64,000 nucleotides of DNA from Actinomadura luzonensis (GCF_022664455.2 NZ_JAKRKC020000001.1:5213001-5277000), one strand, 5' to 3'. Positions 44,713 through 56,905 are shown, numbered from the stretch's first letter. Notes: generated by a model not told the origin, from the letters alone. Numbers and translations are program-made.

Positions 44713-45278
44713 GGCGCGTCCTCCGCGGGCACCTCCTCCGGGTACGTCGCCTCGGCCAGCAGCAGGTCGGCGTCCCTGGCCAGGTCCACCAGCGCGGCGT
44801 CCGGGCCGGTGTCGCCGGTGTAGGCGAGGGCCCGGCCGCCGGCGCTCAGCCGCAGCCCGGCGTTCGGCACGTGGTGCGGCAGCGCCCAGCTGTCCACCAG
44901 GAATGGCCCGACCTCCACGGCTCCGGGCGGCTCCAGGTCGTGCGGGACGAAGCTGCCGGCCAGCATCCGCCCGCCGTCCAGGCGGAGCACCGCCTCCAGC
45001 GCCCCGGCGGGTGCGTACACCGGCAGCGCCGGCGGGCCCAGCCCGCCCAGCGCGCGGGCCCGCAGCAGGGGGTTGAGGTCCGCGCAGTGGTCGGGGTGCC
45101 CGTGGCTGACCAGCACCGCGCCGACCGCCTCGGCGGTGGTCCGCTCCAGCAGGCGCGGCAGCGTGGCGTAACCGGGGTCGATGAGCACGGTGAAGCCGTC
45201 GTGCTCGACCAGGTAGCCGCTGCACGCCTGCCCGGCCCCTGGCCAGGCCCCGCAGCCGCCCAGCACGCTGAGTCGCAC
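44538..45278 (-). CDS. MBL-fold metallo-hydrolase (RNase Z-like)
   Basis: A 246-residue metallo-beta-lactamase-fold protein. The metal motif HxHxDH is in SHGHPDHCADL (about residues 59-69). Later ligands are in WALPHHVPNAG (His), YTGDTGPD (Asp bridging both metals) and LTHLWPG (His). The order and spacing match RNase Z-like/PhnP-like hydrolases found singly in actinobacteria. Cytosolic, no signal peptide. The substrate could be a cyclic phosphodiester or nucleic acid 3' end; this is not decided by sequence. GTG 45278 starts the first beta strand (RLSVLGGCG). Confidence 0.85.
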   Translation of the reverse strand: MRLSVLGGCGAWPGAGQACSGYLVEHDGFTVLIDPGYATLPRLLERTTAEAVGAVLVSHGHPDHCADLNPLLRARALGGLGPPALPVYAPAGALEAVLRLDGGRMLAGSFVPHDLEPPGAVEVGPFLVDSWALPHHVPNAGLRLSAGGRALAYTGDTGPDAALVDLARDADLLLAEATYPEEVPAEDAPYLSSARAAGRTAAAAGAGRLLLTHLWPGTPAEPSLAAAAAAYAGDLAVATAGTVVDL

Positions 45279-45498
45279 GTCGTGGACCTCCTCACGTCAG
45301 CGCGATCCTAGGGCCATTCCGGAGAAGGCGGGTTAGGACGATCGGGCAGGGTCCCGTGCCTGAGGCCCCTGCTCGTGCCGCCGGCCGCCGGGGAGTACGG
45401 GCCCTGCGCCGAGCCCGCCGACAACGAGCACTGGTTCCGGCGGGGCTTCGAGGCGAAGTCGCCGTCCTGCGCCGCGAAGGCGAGGCGACGCGGGGCCG

Positions 45499-46350
45499 TC
45501 AGTCGCGCGGCCCGGCGTCGCGCGGCCCGGCGTCGCGCGGCCCGGCGTCGCGCGGCCCGGCGTCGCGCGGCCCGGCGTCGCGCGGCTCGATGTCGCGCGG
45601 CCCGGCGTCGCGCGGCTCGATGTCGCGCGGCCCGGCGTCGCGCGGCTCGATGTCGCGCGGCCCGGCGTCGCGCGGCTCGATGTCGCGCGACGGCGCCGGC
45701 CGCAGGCGTTCCAGGTCGCTCGCCCGCCGGTCGCCGGACGCCCCCAGCCGGTCCAGCGCCGCCGCCCGGCGGTCCCGTCCGCCCGCCTGCCGGTCGCGTA
45801 CGGCGTCCCGCCGGTCGGCGGCGCTCGCCTGCCGGTCGTCGTCGGCCCGCTGCTGGTCGCGGGCGCGGTCGCGGTCCACGTCGAGGCGGCGTTCGCGGAG
45901 GTCGTCCAGCAGCGCGCGCAGCGCCTCCCGCTCGCGCCGGCTCTGCTCGCGGTCCGCCGCGGACAACCACCGTTCCTCGGCCAGCAGCCGCAGCTCCCGC
46001 TCGATGTCGGGCCCGTGGCCGCGCAGCGCGGCCTGGCGCCGGCCGGCCTGCTCGTCGCGCTGCCCGGCGGCGGTGTCGCGCAGCTCCGCCGCCCACAGCA
46101 GGTCGTGCAGCCGCCGGTCCAGCTCGCTGGAGTCGGTCTGCTCCTGCTCGGCGGAGTGGTGCCGTTCGACGGCCAGGCGGTCCCGTTCGGTGGCGGCCTC
46201 GTCGCGTCCCTCGGCCGCCTGGTCCCGCAGCCCGGCGACGCGGTCGCGGGTCGAGGCGAGCTGGTCGCGCTCGCGGGCCTTGCGGTCGCGGCGCTGCGCG
46301 GCCTGCTCGCGCCGTGCCCGTGCTCTTGGCTGCTGCTGCTCCTGGCTCAC
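45499..46350 (-). CDS. Highly charged coiled-coil protein with C-terminal pentapeptide repeats
   Basis: A 283-residue, extremely Arg/Asp/Ala/Glu-rich protein starting at GTG 46350 (MSQEQQQPRARARREQ). Residues 1-215 are dominated by RDR, RDQ and DRRA spacings typical of long alpha-helices or coiled coil (ERDQLASTRDRVAGLRDQAA; LLDDLRERRLDVDRDRARDQ). The C-terminal 60 residues are twelve tandem five-residue units, IEPRD x4 and AGPRD x8, encoded by a 15-bp minisatellite. No catalytic motif. Similar DRRAA-rich actinobacterial proteins are uncharacterised. The upper half looks under protein-level constraint (leucine and tryptophan at intervals), so I think it is a real gene. Confidence 0.6.
   Translation of the reverse strand: MSQEQQQPRARARREQAAQRRDRKARERDQLASTRDRVAGLRDQAAEGRDEAATERDRLAVERHHSAEQEQTDSSELDRRLHDLLWAAELRDTAAGQRDEQAGRRQAALRGHGPDIERELRLLAEERWLSAADREQSRREREALRALLDDLRERRLDVDRDRARDQQRADDDRQASAADRRDAVRDRQAGGRDRRAAALDRLGASGDRRASDLERLRPAPSRDIEPRDAGPRDIEPRDAGPRDIEPRDAGPRDIEPRDAGPRDAGPRDAGPRDAGPRDAGPRD
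45503..45682 (-). repeat. 15-bp coding minisatellite, 12 units
   Basis: Twelve consecutive 15-base units. On the + strand the two variants are TCGCGCGGCCCGGCG (8 copies) and TCGCGCGGCTCGATG (4 copies). Units 1-5 are identical; then the two variants alternate as a 30-base higher-order unit. Encodes the AGPRD/IEPRD tail of the gene at 45499. Confidence 0.95.
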
Positions 46351-46499
46351 CGTGCGCCTCCCCCCGGTGCGGGGCCCGAAGTACGTCCGGCAGCACGCGG
46401 TCGCAGGACGGCCGCGCTGCCCCCTCGGCCCCATCCTGCCCCCGCCGCCGCCGCGGCGCCACCGCCGGAGCCCCCGGTCGGCCGCCTCCTGCCCGCCGG

Positions 46500-46739
46500 T
46501 CACCGTGTGACGGCGACCACGCCGAGCCTGCTCACGCACCGGGACGGGCGCACGTCCGGGCAGAACTCGTGGAGGACGTCGTTGACGCCGTCGGCGTCCT
46601 CGGGGGTGCAGGAGCGGGCAGTGCACCATGACGGCGTGGTCCAGGCCGGCGCCCGCGGCGCGGAGGACGGCCCGGCAGTGGCGGAGGGCCCGCCGGGCGG
46701 TCCTGCCCTCCGTGCCGTCGGCGCTCCATCCCGTCTCAT
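46500..46739 (-). CDS. Possible small protein, uncertain
   Basis: A 79-codon frame whose second half (CTPEDADGVNDVLHEFCPDV) looks more protein-like than other frames of the 46351-46743 gap and contains four Cys. The first half is Arg/Ala/Pro-rich and could be noise. No family recognised and no strong ribosome-binding site. Nothing else is visible in this gap. Confidence 0.25.
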   Translation of the reverse strand: MRRDGAPTARRAGPPGGPSATAGPSSAPRAPAWTTPSWCTARSCTPEDADGVNDVLHEFCPDVRPSRCVSRLGVVAVTR

Positions 46740-46743
46740 CGGC

Positions 46744-46764
46744 TTGACCCTGACGCTGGGTCAA
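46744..46764. promoter_or_regulatory. MerR-type operator/promoter
   Basis: Perfect inverted repeat TTGACCC-N7-GGGTCAA with spacer TGACGCT. The left arm doubles as a -35 element, the typical arrangement of MerR-controlled promoters with a 19-20 bp spacer. The downstream operon encodes a MerR regulator as its second gene. Confidence 0.7.
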
Positions 46765-46781
46765 TGCCGGAGCATGGCGGC

Positions 46782-47588
46782 ATGAGCGCGACAATCGACG
46801 AAGACATGGCGACACAGCATTTCACGCTCCATCACGACGGCGTCACGATCCCGGTGTCGCGCGGCGGCCGGGGACGTCCGCTGGTGCTGTGCCCTGGGCT
46901 GAACGCGACCCGGGCGGGGCTGCGCGAGCTGACCCGGCTGCTGCGCCGCCACCACGACGTGGTGACGTTCGACCTGCGGGGCCACGGCCTCGCCTCGGCC
47001 GCCTCCCGGTACTCCTTCGCGGCGTTCCTCGGCGACCTGGGCGCGGTGATGGCGGAGCTGGGCCGGTTCGGCGTGACCGGGGCGCCGCTGCTGGCCGGCT
47101 ACTCGATGGGCGCGGACCTGGCCGTGCACTTCGCCGCCGGGCATCCCGGGGCCGTGCGGGGGCTCGTCCTCGTGGACGGGGCGAACCCGGTCCCCGAGCC
47201 GTTCCTCACCGAGGCCGACCTGCCGATCCTGCGCGCGATGTGGGCGGACCTGGCGGCGCGGCAGCGGGCCGAGCCCGACAGGGCACGCCGGGTGTCGCTG
47301 ACGGCGGAGGAGATCCTCGCCGTGAACGCCGAGATCGACGCGGTCCGGGCCGGCATTCTCGGCCGGTACGAAAGGATCGGGGTGCCCGTCCACCTGGTCA
47401 TGTCGACGTCGATGGCGGGCGACAGCGGCGAGGAGCCCGCCCCGCGGTTCAACCGGAACTGGCGGGCCGGCGTCGAGCGGCTGGTCCGCGCGTGCCCGCG
47501 CGTCACCGTGTCCTGGCTGGACGCCGGGCACGACCTGGTGCTCACCCACGCCCCGGAGATCGCCCGCATCGTCCGGGCAGCGGGCTGA
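46782..47588 (+). CDS. Alpha/beta-hydrolase in MerR-regulated operon
   Basis: A 268-residue alpha/beta-hydrolase-fold enzyme. Oxyanion region LVLCPGLNATR, nucleophile Ser in AGYSMGADLAVH (about residue 105), acidic residue near MSTSMAGD, and His in DAGHDLVLTHAPE (near the C-terminus). No signal peptide. ATG 46782 is preferred over ATG 46764, which lies within the operator's right arm. If the operator's -35 is used, transcription would begin close to 46782, so the mRNA may be leaderless. It is followed 13 bases later by the MerR gene. Substrate unknown; detoxification of a MerR ligand is a possibility. Confidence 0.82.
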   Translation: MSATIDEDMATQHFTLHHDGVTIPVSRGGRGRPLVLCPGLNATRAGLRELTRLLRRHHDVVTFDLRGHGLASAASRYSFAAFLGDLGAVMAELGRFGVTGAPLLAGYSMGADLAVHFAAGHPGAVRGLVLVDGANPVPEPFLTEADLPILRAMWADLAARQRAEPDRARRVSLTAEEILAVNAEIDAVRAGILGRYERIGVPVHLVMSTSMAGDSGEEPAPRFNRNWRAGVERLVRACPRVTVSWLDAGHDLVLTHAPEIARIVRAAG

Positions 47589-47601
47589 AGGGCCGGCCGG
47601 G

Positions 47602-48372
47602 GTGCTGACGATCGGCGAGCTGGCGGCGTACGCGGGGGTGACGGTGCGCACGGTGCGGCACTACCACGCCAGGGGCCTGCTGCCGGAGCCGGAGCGGGAC
47701 CACTCCGGCTACCGCAGGTACGACGCGGCCGCGCTGGTCGAGCTGCTGAGGATCAGGACCCTCGCCGAGGCCGGGGTGCCGCTGGCGCGGGTGCGGGAGC
47801 TGCTGCGGGCCGGCGAGGACGAGTTCGCCGCGGCGGTCGCCGACATCGACCGGCGGCTGCGGGCGGAGATCCGGCAGCGGCAGCGCCACCGCGAGCGCAT
47901 CGCCCGGCTCGCCGCCGGCGACGGCCTGGGCCTGCCGCCGGAGGTGGCCGCGCACCTGGACCGGCTGCGGGCGCTCGGCCTGGACGAGCGGATCGTCCGG
48001 GCCGAGCGCGATGGCTGGCTCCTGCTGGCCGCGCACGCGCCGGAGCGCGTTCCCGAATGGGTCGCCCGCAAACGGGACCAGGACGCCGTCGCCTTCTACC
48101 GCACCCTGAGCGCGGCCCTGGCCCTGACCGCCGGCGACCCGCGCCTGCCCGGGCTGGCGGACGAGCTGGCCGCCCACCTGACCCGGATGGCCGAGGAGCG
48201 GGGCGAGGACTACGTCGACGACGTGGACCTCGACCCGCCGCTCGTCGAGCTGATGGACGCGCTGGCCTACGACACCGTGCCGGCGGCCCGCCGGCTGATC
48301 GAGCTGCTGGCGGAGCGGGGCTGGGCGGGCTGGACGAAGCTGGGCCGCGCGGACCCTCGGCCCGGCCCGTGA
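47602..48372 (+). CDS. MerR family regulator
   Basis: A 256-residue regulator. The winged helix-turn-helix is in residues 1-70 (LTIGELAAYAGVTVRTVRHY, then the wing HSGYRRYDAAALVELL), followed by the dimerisation helix (about 80-115). A longer-than-usual C-terminal effector domain (about 120-256) resembles the TipAS-like/GyrI-independent helical domains of actinobacterial MerR proteins. GTG 47602, second gene of the hydrolase operon. The operator at 46744-46764 suggests autoregulation. Confidence 0.88.
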   Translation: MLTIGELAAYAGVTVRTVRHYHARGLLPEPERDHSGYRRYDAAALVELLRIRTLAEAGVPLARVRELLRAGEDEFAAAVADIDRRLRAEIRQRQRHRERIARLAAGDGLGLPPEVAAHLDRLRALGLDERIVRAERDGWLLLAAHAPERVPEWVARKRDQDAVAFYRTLSAALALTAGDPRLPGLADELAAHLTRMAEERGEDYVDDVDLDPPLVELMDALAYDTVPAARRLIELLAERGWAGWTKLGRADPRPGP

Positions 48373-48407
48373 CGTGGCCGCGTAGGCCGGCGGGCGACCT
48401 GGACGAC

Positions 48408-48443
48408 GCCGCCGGTCCGCGTCCCGGGACGCGGGCCGGCGGC
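48408..48443. terminator. Strong bidirectional terminator hairpin
   Basis: An 18-bp self-complementary stem centred at 48425/48426 with one G-T wobble (48416/48435), lying between the convergent MerR and PKS genes. One of the longest perfect palindromes in the window. Confidence 0.75.
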
Positions 48444-48453
48444 GGCTCCGGGG

Positions 48454-52305
<3,852 letters not shown>

Positions 52306-52325
52306 CTGCGTTCGTTTCCCTTCGG

Positions 52326-53369
52326 TCAGGCCCACTGAGGAGTTTCGATGATCTTGATGACGGCGCTGGAGACGGTCACGCCCGGCCCGGTGCCGAGCAT
52401 GAGCAGGTGGTCGCCGGGGCCGAGCTGGCCGGTCATGAGCAGGTGGTGGAGCGACAGGACCTGGTCGGCGGCCCCGCAGTGGCCGATGGTGCGGCCGTAG
52501 TCCCAGGTGGAGCGGGACATCGGCAGGTCGAGCACGGCCATGCACCGCTGCTCGACGATCTCCTCGGAGTAGTTCATGAACGCCACCCGGGTGAGGTCGC
52601 GGGCCTCGATGCCGCTCTCCTCCAGCGCCTGCTCGACGACCTCCATGAGCGCCCGCTGAATGTGGAACAGCGCCGCGCTCGCCTCGCCCCTGGGCATGAC
52701 CTGCTGGCGGAACTGGTCGCTGCGGGCGGCGAAGCTCATCTTCCGCCCGACGGTGACGCCCGGCGGGAAGAGGGGTTCGCTGCCCCGGTGCAGCTCCTCG
52801 GCCTCGGCGACCGTCGTGCTGCAGACCGACAGCAGGCGCGCGAAGCCCTCCTCCTTGGTCAGGACGAGCGCGCAGGCGGCGTCGCCGCCGACGTAGCCGG
52901 GGCCCATCCGCCACCGGTCCATCAGCGGGGTGCCGTAGTTGTCGGCGGCGGCGAGCAGCGCGGCCTCCCGCCCGGGGACGGCCCGCAGGTAGCTGGCCGC
53001 CAGCTCCAGGGCAATGAACATGCCGTTGCAGCCCTGCCGGATCTCGGTGGCCAGGACGTCGCCGCCGACGAGGTGGCGTTGCAGGTACGCCTGCGGCGGC
53101 CAGCCGTCCGGGCCCTGGTGCCAGGTCGAGGCGTACAGGAGGAGGTCGAGGTCGGCCGGCGCGCGGCCGCTGCGCTTGAGCGCGCTCTGCGCGGCGTGCA
53201 GCGCCATCTCCGGCGCCGGCAGGTCGCCGGCGACCGCGGCCCCGGCGAGGTTGTGCAGCTCGGCCTCCTCGGCCGGGTACCAGCCCTTGGCGACGGCCTT
53301 CTCGACGCTGACGACGTTGCGGGGGAGGAAGGCTCCCACTCCGCTGATGTAGGTGTCCGCCCACTGCAT
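52326..53369 (-). CDS. KAS III-like acyltransferase, His replaced by Asn
   Basis: A 347-residue thiolase-fold protein like the KAS III-type acyltransferases AviN, CalO4, ChlB3/ChlB6 and CerJ, which move aromatic or other acyl groups rather than condense. Cys114 lies in IRQGCNGMFIALE. The Asp of the CerJ-type Cys-His-Asp triad is Asp302 in GHCGAADQ. At the His position the sequence is VAFMNYSEE, with Asn266, whereas the paralogue at 53637 has His265. In chlorothricin one such protein loads the aryl group from the PKS onto a discrete ACP. Located 20 bases before the PKS start and 19 bases after the ACP stop. Confidence 0.88.
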   Translation of the reverse strand: MQWADTYISGVGAFLPRNVVSVEKAVAKGWYPAEEAELHNLAGAAVAGDLPAPEMALHAAQSALKRSGRAPADLDLLLYASTWHQGPDGWPPQAYLQRHLVGGDVLATEIRQGCNGMFIALELAASYLRAVPGREAALLAAADNYGTPLMDRWRMGPGYVGGDAACALVLTKEEGFARLLSVCSTTVAEAEELHRGSEPLFPPGVTVGRKMSFAARSDQFRQQVMPRGEASAALFHIQRALMEVVEQALEESGIEARDLTRVAFMNYSEEIVEQRCMAVLDLPMSRSTWDYGRTIGHCGAADQVLSLHHLLMTGQLGPGDHLLMLGTGPGVTVSSAVIKIIETPQWA

Positions 53370-53388
53370 GGCTCTGCTCCCGCCCCGG

Positions 53389-53640
53389 TCAGACGGTCTC
53401 GAGCTCTTCGACCATCGCCACGATGGTGACGACGTCCCGGAAGTTGTCCGGGTCGAGCTTCGCGGCGGGGACGCGGACGCCGAGGTCCTTGCGCAGGAAG
53501 TTCAGCAGCCGGGCCGTCCGCAGGGAGTCGAGGAGGCCCGACACGAGGAGCGGGGTCGTCTCGTCGACCTCGATGTCGTCGCCGTCCTGGACGAGGTTGT
53601 CCTGGATGAAGCGGACGAGCCGCTGGGTGGTCTCGGTCAT
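53389..53640 (-). CDS. Discrete acyl carrier protein
   Basis: An 83-residue carrier protein with phosphopantetheine site Ser in GLLDSLRTARLL (about residue 38) and the usual four-helix pattern (LVRFIQDNLVQ at the N-terminus, FRDVVTIVAMVEEL at the C-terminus). Its start overlaps the upstream acyltransferase stop (ATGA). By analogy with ChlB2/PokM2-type proteins it would hold the aromatic acid between the PKS and the acceptor, passing between the two KAS III-like enzymes encoded on both sides. Confidence 0.9.
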   Translation of the reverse strand: MTETTQRLVRFIQDNLVQDGDDIEVDETTPLLVSGLLDSLRTARLLNFLRKDLGVRVPAAKLDPDNFRDVVTIVAMVEELETV

Positions 53641-54692
53641 GCGCGTGCTCCGCTCGTCGTCACGGGAGTGGTGGACAGGATCCGGAAGGCCGCCGCGGCG
53701 ACCGACGTGCCGGAGCCGAACCCGACCATGAGCAGGTGGTCGCCGGGCACCAGCCCGCCGGTCGCGAGGAGGTGCTCGAAGGCGATGAACTGGTCCACCG
53801 CGCCGCAGTGGCCGACGCGCCGCCCGTAGTCCCAGGTCGTCTGGTCCTCCTCGATGCCCAGCCAGGACATCTGCCCGTCCAGGTCCTCGCGGCGGCCGTG
53901 CGGGAAGGCCACCCGGGTGATGTCGTCCAGCCCGATGCCGGCCTCGTCCAGGGTCTGCTCGACCTGCTGCATCATCGTCTTCTGGATGGTCAGGTGGATG
54001 CCGGTGCCCTGCGCCTTGAGCAGCCGCTGGCGGAACTCCTCGTGCCGGTCGCCGAAGCTGAGGCCCCGGCCGACGGTGGCGTCCGGCGGGAACAGGGGGT
54101 AGGCGCCGTCGTTGACCGCGTCGGCCTCGGGGATCACCGTGGCGTTCACCGACAGCAGCTCGGCCATGCCGTGGTCCTTGCCGAGCAGGACGGCGGCCGC
54201 GGCGTCGCCGATCAGCGCCCCGGGCGTCATGCGCCAGCGGTCCACCAGGGGGGTGCCGTGGTTGTCCGAGGAGACCACCATGGCGGTCCGCCGGCGGGGG
54301 TCGGCGTGCAGGTAGCTCGCGGCCAGCTCCAGTGAGCTGATCATCCCGACGCAGCCGCTCCTGATCTCGAACGCCGGAACGTTCCCGCCGAGGAGGTGCA
54401 TCTGCAGGTAGTGCTGGGGCTGCCAGCCGTTCGGGCCCTGGTGCCACACCGACGGGTAGAGCAGGAGGTCCAGCTCGCGCGGCGAGGACTCGCCCCAGCG
54501 CTCGTAGGCGTCCACGACGGCGCGCCGCGCCATCTCGGGCGCGGGCATGTCGCCGGCCACCGCCGCGCCGAGCTGCTGGTACTTCTCGGCCTCCGCGGCC
54601 GGGTACCAGCCCTCGCGGACCGCGTGCTCGACGCTCACGCTCTCCGGCACGTGGACGCCGAGGCTCCTGACGAAAATGTTGGTTGTACGCAC
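53637..54692 (-). CDS. KAS III-like acyltransferase with complete Cys-His-Asp triad
   Basis: A 351-residue homologue of the protein at 52326 (shared layout WYPAAEAE, GWQPQHYLQ, DNHGTPLVDRWRM). Cys114 in IRSGCVGMISSLE, His265 in VAFPHGRRED and Asp300 in GHCGAVDQ form the triad known from CerJ-type acyltransferases. It is the better candidate for the final transfer of the aryl group to an acceptor, or for ACP loading. GTG 54692 opens the leftward operon KAS III / ACP / KAS III / PKS. No glycosyltransferase, methyltransferase or halogenase is adjacent, so the acceptor is unknown. Confidence 0.9.
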   Translation of the reverse strand: MRTTNIFVRSLGVHVPESVSVEHAVREGWYPAAEAEKYQQLGAAVAGDMPAPEMARRAVVDAYERWGESSPRELDLLLYPSVWHQGPNGWQPQHYLQMHLLGGNVPAFEIRSGCVGMISSLELAASYLHADPRRRTAMVVSSDNHGTPLVDRWRMTPGALIGDAAAAVLLGKDHGMAELLSVNATVIPEADAVNDGAYPLFPPDATVGRGLSFGDRHEEFRQRLLKAQGTGIHLTIQKTMMQQVEQTLDEAGIGLDDITRVAFPHGRREDLDGQMSWLGIEEDQTTWDYGRRVGHCGAVDQFIAFEHLLATGGLVPGDHLLMVGFGSGTSVAAAAFRILSTTPVTTSGARA

Positions 54693-55051
54693 ACGTCCCC
54701 TAACTCATCGACGACCCGGACAACGGCCTCCGGCGGGGGAAGGCGGCTTATCCGATTGATTTCGGGCCCTCGGGCGGCAACGGCCCCGGGCCGGTCCGGG
54801 AGAACAACGTGGAATTAAGCCGGCGGGCGGACACCGGCAAGGATAGGCACGGCCCGTCCGGAGAAGCAATATCAGCCGCCGCGATCCGACCGGCGACATT
54901 CCGTGATCGGCTTCCGACGGAACGTGGCGCATTTAGGGAATGGCGCTTTCCGCTCCGTGCCGCGCATTCAATTAATGCGACGTCCCTATTACGGACGACC
55001 GGAGAACGCCGCCGGGCCCGTCCTGTTCGGCGGGGGCCCGGCGGGCGCGGC
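54693..55051. promoter_or_regulatory. Promoter region of aromatic PKS operon plus esterase 3' end
   Basis: About 360 bases without a gene. GC content falls in 54700-55000 (for example ATTCAATTAATGCG near 54966), consistent with promoter DNA for the leftward operon starting at 54692. The right end holds the terminator-like hairpin of the esterase gene. No clear -35/-10 pair or operator could be assigned. Confidence 0.45.
55009..55044 (-). terminator. Terminator-like hairpin after esterase gene
   Basis: Perfect 11-base arms CCGCCGGGCCC / GGGCCCGGCGG with a 14-base loop, just beyond the stop of the leftward esterase gene (55052). Confidence 0.6.
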
Positions 55052-56374
55052 TCAGGCGGGCACTCGCGTGCAGGCGAGGTTGTTGAGTTTGAACTGGGCC
55101 GGAATGTCGTTCGTCCCGGTGGCGGTCGCGGAGAAGCCGAGGCTCTGGCTGGAGCCGGGGCCGATGTAGGAGTTGTGGCCGGCGTCGCGGGCGACCACCT
55201 GGTTGCCGGTCTGGGTCACGGTGGCGTTCCAGGCGCTCGTGATCTGCTGGTTGCCTGACCAGGCCCAGCTCACGGCCCAGCCCTGGACGGGGGTCGTGCC
55301 GGTGTTCCTGATGACGACGCTGCCGTTGAAGGCGCCGTTCCACGCGCCGGTGGAGTAGGTGACCTCGCAGGAGGTGCCGAGCTTGAGCCCGCCGCGCAGG
55401 TACGTCGCGAAGTTGGCCCAGGTGGGGTCGAGCGTGCCGGTGCTGACGGTCTCGCCGCAGTCGGCCGTGGTGCGGACGGTCTGCTGGCCGTAGTGGGCGG
55501 GGTCCATGATCTCGACCTTCATGTGGTCCGCGCCGGGCACCGAGACGAACGTCCCGTGCCCGCACTGGGCCTTGATCCTGTTGTAGAGCAGGACGCTCTG
55601 CCCGTGCGGCACCAGGAAGTCGGCCTGGCCGTGCAGGAACAGCAGCGGCGGGTCGTTGGCGTCCACGTAGGTGATGGGGTTGGCCTGCGCCACGACGGAC
55701 GGGCAGGTCTGGATCGGGCAGCCGACCAGCAGCGACTCCGGCGAGGCGGGCGAGTTGTGGTCGAGACCGCCGGTCGGCAGGTTCTGCGCGTTCATCTGCA
55801 GGAAGTCGGTCGGGCTGTAGAAGGCCAGGCCCGCCTGCACCGCGCTGGAGACGCCGGTGGTGCCGACGGTGCCCTCCAGCGCCGAGACGCCGCCGGACAG
55901 GGTCGCCATCTCCGTCAGCCAGCCGCCCGAGGAGTCGCCCATCATCGCGATGCGGTTGGGGTCGATCTGGTACGTGGCCGCGTTCGCGCGCAGCCAGCGG
56001 ATGGCCGCCTTGATGTCGTGCACCTGGGCGGGGAAGATCGCTTGGGAGCTGGAGCGGACGCTCACGCCGGCCACGGCGAAGCCCAGCGGGTTGAAGACCT
56101 CCGCGATCTCCTCCGCGCCTGACTTGCCGTTGTCGCTGGTCCAGGCCGAGCCGCTGTGCCAGATCAGCAGCGGCCGGGGCGTGATCCCGGTGGACGGCAG
56201 GTAGAGGTCCAGCAGATGCCCCCTGCTGCCGGCCGGTTGCGCGGGCGCGTAGGCGATGTCAGTGATCACCTGCGCGGCTTGCGCGGGCGGCGCGAAGGCC
56301 GCCGGCACGCCGACGGCGGCCAGCATGGTCAACGCCATGCCGACGATCACGGCCCTGCAGATTCGAGCTTGCAT
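55052..56374 (-). CDS. Secreted carbohydrate esterase-like hydrolase with CBM2
   Basis: A 440-residue secreted protein. Signal peptide about 1-33 (hydrophobic core, APPAQAA cleavage region). Alpha/beta-hydrolase domain about 34-325 of the esterase/lipase (BD-FAE/acetylxylan esterase-like) group: LLIWHSGSAW oxyanion region, nucleophile Ser148 in MMGDSSGGW, acidic residue in LFLHGQADFLVP, His in PGADHMKVE. A C-terminal family 2 cellulose-binding module (about 335-440) starts CEVTYSTGAWNGAFNGSV and ends NLAC, with conserved Trp and the paired Cys. It probably deacylates plant polysaccharide while bound to cellulose. ATG 56374 opens the signal peptide. Confidence 0.88.
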   Translation of the reverse strand: MQARICRAVIVGMALTMLAAVGVPAAFAPPAQAAQVITDIAYAPAQPAGSRGHLLDLYLPSTGITPRPLLIWHSGSAWTSDNGKSGAEEIAEVFNPLGFAVAGVSVRSSSQAIFPAQVHDIKAAIRWLRANAATYQIDPNRIAMMGDSSGGWLTEMATLSGGVSALEGTVGTTGVSSAVQAGLAFYSPTDFLQMNAQNLPTGGLDHNSPASPESLLVGCPIQTCPSVVAQANPITYVDANDPPLLFLHGQADFLVPHGQSVLLYNRIKAQCGHGTFVSVPGADHMKVEIMDPAHYGQQTVRTTADCGETVSTGTLDPTWANFATYLRGGLKLGTSCEVTYSTGAWNGAFNGSVVIRNTGTTPVQGWAVSWAWSGNQQITSAWNATVTQTGNQVVARDAGHNSYIGPGSSQSLGFSATATGTNDIPAQFKLNNLACTRVPA

Positions 56375-56905
56375 GGTGCGACTCCGGTTGGTCGGATGGT
56401 CGCCGCTCCCCCGGTGGCCGTCCGTGTTCGCTGTTCGGTGCCGGGGCAGCCGCGATCGGCACGCCGGCCGGGCGCCTCCCGAGAACGACGTTCTGCTGGG
56501 GTGTCGCGGCTCACATCGATATGGGCGGGCCGACGATATGACACGTAAGTGAGGAAGGTCAAAGTTTTCCGTGTACCGTGCCAAGCGAACGGGAAAAGCG
56601 GGTTAAATCGTACTTTAAGGGCGCAAAGCGCGAAAAGTCTCCCAGATGATCAAGGGCACGCCCAGGCGGTCGTATAACACCCCGGAAATTGTTTCCGAAA
56701 GCTGGAGCTCCCGCATAATTCGACCATCAAGTGACACCGGCCTCACCCGCCGTGAACACCCCGGAACAACGGCCGCCCGGCCCCGATTACCGCGATGAAA
56801 CTTTCATCGCCGCCCCCCGGGAAACCGGCGGCCGATGACAATTTCCCTGGCGCGGAGTAAGTGATAATGTCCACCGGCATGATCTCCCCAGTCGCAGGAG
56901 GACGA
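56375..56905. promoter_or_regulatory. AT-richer divergent promoter region
   Basis: About 530 bases between the divergent esterase and small secreted protein genes, with no convincing coding frame. GC content drops markedly in 56540-56740 and 56830-56880. A perfect inverted repeat CGGAAA-TTG-TTTCCG lies at 56683-56697 and a short palindrome GGAGCTCC at 56704-56711. Both are candidate operators without an identified regulator. Confidence 0.45.

Noticed and set aside
45503..45682. CRISPR-like array
   Set aside because: Units are contiguous 15-mers without unique spacers and no cas genes are present.
45375..46631. Long + strand frames through the minisatellite (Arg-Ala or Ser-Arg-Gly rich)
   Set aside because: Repeat-driven shadows of the - strand charged protein; no start signals or conserved features.
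56703..56712. CebR-type cellulase operator upstream of the CBM2 esterase
   Set aside because: Only a partial match (TGGAGCTCCC) to TGGGAGCGCTCCCA, so not supported.
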